NCBI GenBank assembly: GCA_009692585.1
Contig: SHYX01000070.1
Span: forward strand, 1-16,607
DNA: 16,607 nt
Direction: 5' to 3'
Source: Myxococcales bacterium
GTDB taxonomy: Bacteria; Myxococcota; UBA796; SXON01
In this document: in pieces, positions 1 to 5,854 of the stretch
Layout of the letters: every line of letters begins with the position of its first letter
How positions within the stretch are numbered: position 1 is the stretch's first letter
Position numbers and translations under genes: made by a program
Notes under the pieces: model-generated
Told to the model about the DNA's origin: nothing
What the model saw: only the letters and a program-made list of their open reading frames with translations
Database searches by the model: none

Positions 1-8
1 GCCGTTGA

Positions 9-581
9 TCAGAACTTCCGCGCCACGGCATCCAGTTGGGAGGCGTGGCGGATGGTGTCGATGACCACCCCCTCGTCCAGCACCACGGTCATCGGCAATT
101 CATCGGAGTCGGTGTCGAAGCGCGACATCACCACGCCGCCCGGGTCGGCCAGGACGGGGATCGTCAGCTGGTAGTTGGCGGCCCAGGCCTGCAGGTCAGC
201 GGTGGTGGGGTCGCCGCCGACGTCGTTCTGGACGAGCACCTCCAGCGCCATGAACCCGTCGCCTTCGTGGGCTGCGTACAGCTCTTGAAGGTCGTCCGCG
301 TCGGCGCGGGTGGGGCCGTCCTGCGTGGCGCCGAAGACGACGTACACCACCCGGTCGCAGAACGAGTAGAGCTCGATCGATTCGCCGTATTGATCCGCGA
401 GGATGAAATTCTCGGCGACCTGCCCTTCGGCGTTGCCCTCCCCGACGACATCGTCGTGGCAGGGCCCGATGGACCAGCCGCCCTCGTACGGCTCGGTCGC
501 GACCCCCGCGTCCCCGGTGTCGTCGCCGAAGAGTTCAGCGCAGCCCCCGAGGAGGCTCAGGGCCGGCACGAGTCGGGTCAT
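9..581 (-). CDS. Thioredoxin-fold lipoprotein, redox-inactive paralogue of the adjacent selenoproteins
   Basis: This 190-residue protein is the third and last gene of a leftward operon of paralogues. The chosen ATG gives a short lipoprotein signal, with SLLGGC as lipobox and Cys14 as the lipidated residue. Longer starts lie inside the preceding gene and encode an Arg/Ser-rich stretch. It shares with its two paralogues a GGW-x(4)-C segment (Cys41), a YSFCDR segment (Cys75), the core strand VYVVF, and a Leu-Pro that would be the thioredoxin cis-proline near the C-terminus. It lacks the redox motif. Where the paralogues read FW-Sec-GAC, this one reads TQDGPT, so Sec becomes Asp88 and the resolving Cys becomes Thr91, without a gap. 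It also lacks the TSP3 repeats. The gene starts 16 bases after the preceding stop, with no obvious ribosome binding site, so it may be translationally coupled. A non-redox binding or scaffold role is possible; its function is unknown. Confidence 0.8.
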   Translation of the reverse strand: MTRLVPALSLLGGCAELFGDDTGDAGVATEPYEGGWSIGPCHDDVVGEGNAEGQVAENFILADQYGESIELYSFCDRVVYVVFGATQDGPTRADADDLQELYAAHEGDGFMALEVLVQNDVGGDPTTADLQAWAANYQLTIPVLADPGGVVMSRFDTDSDELPMTVVLDEGVVIDTIRHASQLDAVARKF

Positions 582-597
582 CGGCGCCGCATTCGGA

Positions 598-1455
598 TCA
601 GAACTTCCGGATGACCGCGCTCCCCTGCGAGCCGCTGGCGATGCTGTCGATGACGACACCCTTGTCGAGGATGACGGTGAAGGGGAGACCGACGCTCCCG
701 CCCATGTCGGCGGCGTATGACCACAACTGGGTGCCGTTGGCGTCGGCGAGCACCGGGATGGTCAGCCCGTAGCTGTCGGCCCAGCGTTGAAGATCCCGCT
801 TCTTGGGGACGCTGCCATCTTCGGTCTCGATGATCACTTCGAGCACCATGAGGCCGTCGGATTCGTAGGTCTGGTAGAGCTCCTCGAGGCCGCCGGCCTC
901 GCTTTGGCAGGCGCCTCACCAGAAGGCGGCGAAGACCATGTAGATCGTGCGGTCGCAGAAATCGTGGAGCGAGACGGCCTGGCCGTTCTGGTCGTTTAGG
1001 CTCCAGCCGGTGCTGACGTCGCCGACGGAGTAGCCTTCGGCGCGGACGCTATCGCGACAGGCGTCCTTCGCCCACCCGCCGAGGTACGGGAAGTCTTCGG
1101 CGTCCAGCGGGTCGGAATTCTGATCGACCTCCTCTTTGTCGCCGACGCCGTCGCCGTCGGAGTCGACATTGTCGGGGTCGGTGCCGAGCGCGGACTCCTC
1201 GGCGTTGGTGAGCCCGTCCCCGTCGTCGTCGTCCCCACCGCCGGTGTCGGTGTCGGTGTCGGAGTCCGAATCGGAGTCGGAGTCCGAATCGGTGTCGGAG
1301 TCCGAATCGGTGTCGGAGTCGCTGTCCGAATCGGAGTCAGTGTCCGCATCACCACCACGATCGGGGCGACCGGGCGGCTCCGCGGTGTCCTCTTCCGGGA
1401 AAAGCCCCGCGCATCCCAGCAGGAAGCTGCCGAGCGCCAGGATGGTCAGCCTCAC
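598..1455 (-). CDS. Selenocysteine-containing thioredoxin-like lipoprotein with Ser-Asp and TSP3 repeats (UxxC motif)
   Basis: I read this as one 285-residue protein whose codon 180 (916-918, TGA) is selenocysteine. Before the TGA are a lipoprotein signal (FLLGC, Cys15), a Ser/Asp/Thr repeat (36-71), TSP3-type calcium-binding repeats (about 75-122) and Cys-containing segments at Cys133 and Cys167. The motif is then AFW-U-GAC, with Cys183 as resolving cysteine. The frame stays open after the TGA and encodes the rest of a TlpA/ResA-like fold, including GLEELY, GLTIPVLAD and the cis-proline segment GLPFTVILD. Without readthrough the protein would end at the active site. The GTG start overlaps the upstream stop as GTGA, which implies translational coupling; a longer start would lie inside the upstream gene. 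The product is probably anchored to a membrane, with the redox domain on a calcium-binding stalk. Its substrate is unknown. The alternative, a nonsense pseudogene, is unlikely because the neighbouring paralogue has TGA at the same codon. Confidence 0.88.
885..901 (-). promoter_or_regulatory. Putative bacterial SECIS hairpin of the downstream selenoprotein gene
   Basis: The mRNA contains CGAGGCC-GGC-GGCCUCG, a perfect 7-bp stem with a GGC loop. The loop begins 21 nucleotides after the UGA at 916-918. A lower helix (CCU with AGG) can form after an internal loop. Bacterial SECIS elements are hairpins just inside the coding region, with G in the first two loop positions and a short UGA-to-loop distance, and this fits. 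The same bases encode EAGGLE, so protein constraint contributes to their conservation. Confidence 0.72.
1243..1350 (-). repeat. Hexanucleotide-type Ser-Asp / Thr-Asp coding repeat
   Basis: This is a low-complexity run of GAC/TCC-like codon pairs inside the downstream selenoprotein gene. It encodes alternating Asp with Ser or Thr for about 36 residues (residues 36-71). It sits directly after the lipid anchor and before the TSP3 repeats, like the Ser-Asp stalks of some surface proteins. Such hexamer tracts can change length by slippage without breaking the frame. Confidence 0.85.
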
Positions 1456-2162
1456 AGCAGGCCGACGGCGGTTTCGACCTGGCTGCCGCTGGCGATGCTG
1501 TCGACGACCACGCCGCGGTCGATGACCACGGTGAAGGGGAGGCCGACGCTGCCCTCCAGGCCCGACGCGTACTTCCACATCAGGGCGCTCTCAGGGTCAG
1601 CGACGACCGGGAACGTGAGGCCGTGGGTCTCGGACCAGGACACGAGGTCCTTGGTAGCCGGTGCCGTGCCGTCGTCGATCTCGGTGATCGCGTTGACGAT
1701 CATGAGACCGTCGTCCTTGTTGTCCTGGTAGATTGCTTCGAGGCCACCGGCCTCGGATACGCACGCGCCTCACCAGAAGGCGGCGAAGACCAGGTAGACC
1801 ACGCGGTCACAGAAGCTGTAGAGGTGCACGTTCTGGCCGAACTGGTCGCCCAGGGAGAAGTCTTCGGAGACCTGACCTTCGGCCAGGCCCTCGCCCTCGA
1901 TGTCGGACTTGCAGCTGTCGATGGCCCAGCCGCCCTTGTAGGGGTATTCGGCGCCATCCAGCGGATTGGTGTTCGACGCGAGTTCTTCGCCGTCGCTCGC
2001 CCCGTCACCGTCGCTGTCGGCGAGGTCGGGGTCGGTGCCGAGATCGGCTTCTTCGCTGCCCAGAAGCCCGTCGGCGTCGCCGTCGACATCGACGGTGACC
2101 TCTGCCGCGCAGCCGACCAGCGCCATGGCCAGACTGATGGAGATCGTACGAGCCAAGATCAT
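1452..2162 (-). CDS. Selenocysteine-containing thioredoxin-like lipoprotein with TSP3 repeats (UxxC motif)
   Basis: This is the first gene of the operon and encodes 236 residues, with Sec131 at the in-frame TGA (1770-1772). The start is the ATG at 2162, preceded by GGAG five bases upstream. A start at 2192 would fall inside the predicted promoter. The signal ends in ALVGC (Cys18 lipidated). TSP3-type Asp-rich repeats follow at about 25-70, then Cys84 and Cys118 in conserved segments, then AFW-U-GAC with Cys134 as resolving residue. After the TGA come GLEAIY, GLTFPVVAD and GLPFTVVID, which fit a TlpA/ResA-like thioredoxin fold. The match to its downstream paralogue extends to near-identical DNA around the TGA, so the duplication looks fairly recent. 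The true stop, also TGA, overlaps the next gene's GTG. A peroxidase or thiol-disulfide reductase role outside the cytoplasm is inferred from the motif only. Confidence 0.88.
1739..1755 (-). promoter_or_regulatory. Putative bacterial SECIS hairpin of the upstream selenoprotein gene
   Basis: The mRNA contains CGAGGCC-GGU-GGCCUCG at the same distance from its UGA (1770-1772) as in the paralogue. The stem is again 7 bp and perfect, and the loop is GGU, as in the first loop bases of the Escherichia coli fdhF SECIS. A lower helix (UGC with GCA) can form beyond an internal loop. The flanking bases differ from the paralogue while the hairpin is kept. Confidence 0.74.
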
Positions 2163-2185
2163 CGGCACTCCGTGTGGCGCAAACG

Positions 2186-2214
2186 GTAGCACGCTTGCCG
2201 TCGCACGGAGTCAA
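2186..2214 (-). promoter_or_regulatory. Putative sigma-70-type promoter of the selenoprotein operon
   Basis: On the minus strand TTGACT (2214-2209) matches the -35 consensus at five of six bases. A 17-base spacer leads to TGCTAC (2191-2186), a weak -10. Transcription would begin near 2179, leaving a short leader before the ATG at 2162. I saw no TGGCAC-N5-TTGC sigma-54 site here. Confidence 0.45.
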
Positions 2215-2223
2215 AAGTTTACT
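2195..2223 (+). promoter_or_regulatory. Putative divergent promoter for the H-box protein and activator genes
   Basis: TTGCCG (2195-2200) and TTTACT (2218-2223) are each four-of-six matches to the -35 and -10 consensus, spaced by 17 bases. Transcription would begin near 2230, about 23 bases before the ATG at 2253. The site overlaps the opposite-facing promoter, so the two could exclude each other. Confidence 0.32.
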
Positions 2224-2252
2224 CCGAAGCGCAAGCGGATAAGCGGCCGTCG

Positions 2253-2612
2253 ATGCGAACCCGCGAGGCAGCGAACCAGGTCCGGCACGACCTGGGCAAG
2301 TACGTCCATCTCGAAGCCAGATGGCTCGGCGAAGACTCGTCGGAGATCGACGTTCGTGAGGCCTTGATCACGGATTTACGGAGGACGCGGCGCGGGCCTG
2401 CGGGGGACGAGAACTGTGTGAATCTGTGGGCGCGGCTGCGCCCCGCCGTGGCGGACTTCGACACGACCGAGGTGGATGAGCTCGTCGCGCACATCGGCGC
2501 CCAGCTCATCCGGCTCGATGCGATGCCGCTGGCGGAGCTGCGCGCGCTCGCTCGGGTCACGCACACGCTCGGCGAGGCTTGCCGGCGCCTCGTCGAGCAA
2601 GCAGAGTCCTGA
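2253..2612 (+). CDS. Small protein with histidine-kinase-like H-box, possible phosphotransfer partner
   Basis: This 119-residue protein has no signal or membrane segment. Near the N-terminus it reads VRHDLGKYV (His12, Asp13), which resembles the H-box of histidine-kinase dimerization/phosphotransfer domains. The rest is charged and probably helical. No ATP-binding domain is present, so if it is a phosphotransfer protein it must receive phosphate from another kinase. Its stop is followed after one base by the start of the sigma-54-type activator, so the two genes are almost certainly cotranscribed and coupled. The ATG has only a weak ribosome binding site. The partnership with the receiver-containing activator is inferred from position; no family is confidently recognised. 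Confidence 0.65.
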   Translation: MRTREAANQVRHDLGKYVHLEARWLGEDSSEIDVREALITDLRRTRRGPAGDENCVNLWARLRPAVADFDTTEVDELVAHIGAQLIRLDAMPLAELRALARVTHTLGEACRRLVEQAES

Positions 2613-2613
2613 G

Positions 2614-4233
2614 GTGGCGGCGATTCTGGTGATCGACGATCAGGACCGGTACGTCGAGCTGTGTCGCAAGGCCATTCCGGAGCACGAGTACTTCGGTCCG
2701 GCGCGCTCGTGGGCCGCGGCGCTGGAGTTGCTGCGCCTGCACCGTCGCGAGCTCGATCTGGTCCTGCTCGACGTGCACTTCGACATCGCCGAGGCGGAGC
2801 TGGTGGGGCTTCCCGCGGGCGCCGACGCCAAGACCGTCGCCCGGGTGCGTCGCCGGCAAGGGCTCGAGATCCTGGCTCGCTTGCGGCGGCGCCTTCCCGA
2901 CCTGCCTGTGGTGCTGATGACCAGCCGCGCCGAGGTGGCGCTCGAGCAGGCGGCGGAGCGCCTCGCCGCCGAGGAGTACACCTACTTCCTGGACGACGAC
3001 TATGTCGATGCGCGCTCACTGCGCGTCCAGTTCGAAAATGTGCTCAGTGCCCGTCGTGGTCGCGACAGCGAGGGGCCGGTGTACTGGGGCCGCAGCCCGC
3101 AGATGCGACGGATTCGCTCGCGACTACACGTGTTGGCACGGGGGCGGCTGCCGGTGATCCTCGGCGGGCCGACCGGCACCGGGAAATCGATGGTGGCCCG
3201 GTACGTGGTCCACGCCCGCTCGGGGAGGCGCGGAAAGTTCGTCAGCGTCGACCTCAGCACGCTGCCGCGCGACCTGGTCGCAGCCCAGCTCTTCGGCGCG
3301 CTTCGGGGGGCCTACACCGGGAGCGTCGCGGACCGGAAGGGAGCGTTCGAGGATGCCGATGGAGGCACCCTGTTCCTGGACGAGATCGGGAACATGCCCG
3401 AGGATGTCCAGAAGATGCTGCTCACCGTGCTGCAGGAGGGTGTGCTCACGCGCATCGGCGACACCGTGGAGCGCCGGGTGGACGTCAAGCTGGTGGTCGC
3501 GACGCACGAAGATCTGCCGGCCCGGGTGCGCGAAGGGCGGTTCCGGTCCGACCTGTACATGCGCCTGAACCCGGCCTGTACCGTCATCCTTCCCGCGCTG
3601 GTCGAACGCCGCGGCGACGTCTCCAGGCTGTTGGCCTGGACGGTCCAGCGCGCGATCGAGGCGCCGTCGCTGTCGGGCCTGGTCTCCGAATACCGAGAAA
3701 AGAATGGCCTGGGTCCGGGCACGCCGGCGATGCCGGCCGGGGATGTGCACGTGGAACTCGGCGCGGAGATTCCCGCCTCGGTCGCGGGGCGTCTGGTGCT
3801 TCTCCTTCCCGAGCGCACCCAGCGGCTCCTGCGGCGCCACCGTTGGCCAGGAAACCTCCGCGAGTTCGCGATGGTCATCGAAAATGCCCTGACGTTCACC
3901 TTTGCCGAGCTGGCGGCGCTGCCGATGGGGGCCCGCGGCGACGTGGTCCAGGTGCGCCCCAAGCTGGTGCGCGATCTGCTCCGGGCGGTGCGCGTGGACC
4001 GGCCGGGGACGGAGGCGGGCTGGCGCTGCCAGGTGGTCGTCCACCCCGATCCGACGTTGAACCACGTGGCCCAGGACGTCGAGCGGCAGCTGTACTGTCG
4101 GCTCTGGGAGGAGATGGAGGGCGACTTCTCGGCGATGTCCCGTGTGTTGACCGGTGACGACGCGGGTGCCCGAAGGGTCCAACTCCGCTTCAACCAGCTC
4201 GGACTCAAGGTCCGGGAGATGAAGACTCGATGA
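2614..4233 (+). CDS. Sigma-54-dependent response regulator (receiver, AAA+, Fis-type HTH)
   Basis: This 539-residue NtrC-family activator starts at GTG, one base after the previous stop, giving AAILVIDDQ at the N-terminus. The receiver (about 1-145) has Asp8/Asp9, phospho-acceptor Asp53 in LLDVHFD and a Thr/Ser in LMTS. The usual Lys-Pro is replaced by an Asp-rich segment, and about 20 residues are inserted after the Asp53 strand. The AAA+ domain has Walker A GGPTGTGKS (184-192), GAYTGS (232-237) in place of GAFTGA, Walker B GGTLFLDEIG (250-259), RFRSDLYMRL and WPGNLREF (411-418). A proline-rich insert lies near 365-390. The last 60 residues resemble a diverged Fis-type helix-turn-helix. The GAFTGA changes are conservative, so contact with sigma-54 is plausible. 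Targets are unknown. The 3' end overlaps the convergent methyltransferase gene by 29 bases. Confidence 0.92.
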   Translation: MAAILVIDDQDRYVELCRKAIPEHEYFGPARSWAAALELLRLHRRELDLVLLDVHFDIAEAELVGLPAGADAKTVARVRRRQGLEILARLRRRLPDLPVVLMTSRAEVALEQAAERLAAEEYTYFLDDDYVDARSLRVQFENVLSARRGRDSEGPVYWGRSPQMRRIRSRLHVLARGRLPVILGGPTGTGKSMVARYVVHARSGRRGKFVSVDLSTLPRDLVAAQLFGALRGAYTGSVADRKGAFEDADGGTLFLDEIGNMPEDVQKMLLTVLQEGVLTRIGDTVERRVDVKLVVATHEDLPARVREGRFRSDLYMRLNPACTVILPALVERRGDVSRLLAWTVQRAIEAPSLSGLVSEYREKNGLGPGTPAMPAGDVHVELGAEIPASVAGRLVLLLPERTQRLLRRHRWPGNLREFAMVIENALTFTFAELAALPMGARGDVVQVRPKLVRDLLRAVRVDRPGTEAGWRCQVVVHPDPTLNHVAQDVERQLYCRLWEEMEGDFSAMSRVLTGDDAGARRVQLRFNQLGLKVREMKTR

Positions 4234-5071
4234 GCACGATGCGCTGGATGTCCCAGGCTTGTCGCCGGCCCAGGAGGCGGGGCACCCAATCGGGGTGACC
4301 TTCGTCCCAGACGACCGAAAGCCCCGCCCGCTCCGCCCGCTTCGCCATCGCGGCGGGCTCTTCATGGTGGCGGAAGGCCTCGCCGGCCGCGCCGACCACC
4401 ACACCCACCGCACGGCGGGTGAGGGCGGTGAGGCCCGTCCCGGACCGCGAATAGCTGATCGCGACGACGGAGCCCGGTGGCAACAGCGCGGCGAGCGTCG
4501 CGAGTGTGGCATCGATGGCCGCCTCGGGGAGGTACATCACCACACCCTCCCAGAGCACTACCGCGGGGCGCCGGCGGTCGAATCCAGCATCGATCAGCCG
4601 CGCGGCCAGGGAATCGACCTCGAAGTCCACGCCGACGAACCGGACCTCGCGCGCCACGCACGGTCGATCGCCGAGCCTCAGCCGTTTGTGGCCCTGGGTG
4701 TCCGGGTGGTCGACCTCGAAGACGGTGGTGCCGGACAACTCGGCGAGGCGCCACGCGCGCGCGTCCAGGCCGGCGCCGAGGATCACCAGCTGGTCGATCC
4801 CCCCCGCGACGGCGCCACGCACGACGTCGTCGAGCACGCGCGTGCGAATCGACATGAACCGGGTGCGGCCGCCAGAGGCGTGATCCATGAGCGCGACCAG
4901 CCCGCGCGTGAGCGGGCCGCCCCAATCGGCCATGGCGAGCACCGCGCCCGCGCTGCCGCCCAGCAGCGAGCCGGCGAGCGGATCGTGGGCCAGCAGGGGT
5001 CGCTCATGATGGGCGAGACCTCGCAGCAACGCTACCCAACGGGCCGTGCGGCTGGGCTCGCCCTGGCGCAT
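4205..5071 (-). CDS. Class I SAM-dependent methyltransferase, TIGR00027 / leucine carboxyl methyltransferase-like
   Basis: This 288-residue protein matches the family of putative methyltransferases related to leucine carboxyl methyltransferase. The SAM site is VILGAGLDARAWRL (97-110). It is followed by FEVDHP (118-123), the acidic residue that contacts the SAM ribose, and WEGVVMYLPEAA (174-185). Its ATG follows directly on the TAG stop of the prolyl isomerase gene, so translation is probably coupled. It is the last gene of the amidohydrolase operon. Its substrate is unknown; family members act on carboxyl groups or small hydroxylated compounds. The end overlaps the convergent activator gene by 29 bases. 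Confidence 0.88.
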   Translation of the reverse strand: MRQGEPSRTARWVALLRGLAHHERPLLAHDPLAGSLLGGSAGAVLAMADWGGPLTRGLVALMDHASGGRTRFMSIRTRVLDDVVRGAVAGGIDQLVILGAGLDARAWRLAELSGTTVFEVDHPDTQGHKRLRLGDRPCVAREVRFVGVDFEVDSLAARLIDAGFDRRRPAVVLWEGVVMYLPEAAIDATLATLAALLPPGSVVAISYSRSGTGLTALTRRAVGVVVGAAGEAFRHHEEPAAMAKRAERAGLSVVWDEGHPDWVPRLLGRRQAWDIQRIVLIESSSPGP

Positions 5072-5854
5072 CTACTCGAGGCGTCGGATGAGGTGGAACG
5101 CCGACGGGGACTCGACCACGGCGCTCGTTGCGCCGATTTCGAGGTCGAAGGCGACGGTGTCGAGCGCGGGCATCAACTGCCTTGGCGCGAACCAACCGAG
5201 ATCACCGGCGTCGTCTCTGAGCGGCCCGTCGGTGTACTTTCGCACCACCACCGCCCACTCCCCGCCGCCGTCGAGCTCGGCCTTGGCGGCCTCGATGCGC
5301 TTGTGGGCGTCCTCCCGGCTGCGCGTGACGCCCAGAAGCGGCTTCGGTGCGCCCGCCCATCCGATCATCAACTGCGCGCAGTGCACCTCCTGGATGATGT
5401 CGCGACGGATGACGTGGAAGCCGAAGGGCGTTTCCACCGGTTCGCTCACCTCGCCGGGCTTCAGCGCGCGGACCGCGTCTTCGAAGGGCTGCACCATCTT
5501 TCCGACCTGGAAGGAGCCCAGGCTGCCGCCCCGCGCGGCGGTCGAGTCGTCGCTGAGCTCGGCGGCGAGCGAAGCGAAGTCAGCTCCGTCCGTGAGCTTC
5601 TTGCGCACCTCGATCGCCCGGGTTCGGGCTTCCTCACGGGTGCGGGTGACCTTCGGCGGGGCGTGCATGGCGGTGGCGAAGGCGACCAGGATGTGGCTGG
5701 CGGCAAACCGGTGTTCGGTGGCGACGGGGACGCGGGGCCCGGTCTGGGGAGTGGCCGCGGGCGTCGCCGACGGGACCTCGGCGGGAGACGCCGACGCGGC
5801 CACCGGGGGAGACTCGTCGCAAGCCAGGTTGACGAGGAACAGGAGCGCGATCAT
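5072..5854 (-). CDS. Exported double-parvulin (PPIC-type) peptidyl-prolyl isomerase
   Basis: This 260-residue protein has two parvulin-type rotamase domains. The first (about 47-152) carries ASHILV with His54, GGSLGSF, Met120/Phe124 and FGFHVIRR. The second (about 156-259) carries HCAQLMI, GDLGWFAP and SAFHLIRR. A very short hydrophobic N-terminus ending in NLAC (Cys12) and an Ala/Pro/Thr linker suggest export and perhaps lipidation, but the lipobox is not canonical (Asn at -3). The ATG overlaps the stop of the amidohydrolase gene as ATGA. Parvulins of this type speed prolyl isomerization during folding of envelope proteins, as SurA and PrsA do; there is no SurA-like chaperone region. It may serve the secreted amidohydrolase, judging by the coupling. 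Confidence 0.9.
   Translation of the reverse strand: MIALLFLVNLACDESPPVAASASPAEVPSATPAATPQTGPRVPVATEHRFAASHILVAFATAMHAPPKVTRTREEARTRAIEVRKKLTDGADFASLAAELSDDSTAARGGSLGSFQVGKMVQPFEDAVRALKPGEVSEPVETPFGFHVIRRDIIQEVHCAQLMIGWAGAPKPLLGVTRSREDAHKRIEAAKAELDGGGEWAVVVRKYTDGPLRDDAGDLGWFAPRQLMPALDTVAFDLEIGATSAVVESPSAFHLIRRLE

Noticed and set aside
1243..1350. Possible CRISPR or tandem regulatory repeat
   Set aside because: It is an uninterrupted hexamer-type coding repeat without spacers, in frame with a lipoprotein.
598..2192. Four separate short genes (or nonsense pseudogenes) instead of two selenoprotein genes
   Set aside because: Both TGA codons lie at the same redox-active position, the frames continue without other stops with the same codon bias, and SECIS-like hairpins follow.
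2163..2252. Sigma-54 promoter controlled by the adjacent activator
   Set aside because: The nearest TGGCGC-like match has the wrong GG-to-GC spacing (11 instead of 10).
2661..4157. 498-residue plus-strand open frame and a 462-residue minus-strand frame in the same region
   Set aside because: Both are GC-driven shadows of the sigma-54 activator, whose Walker motifs are unambiguous.
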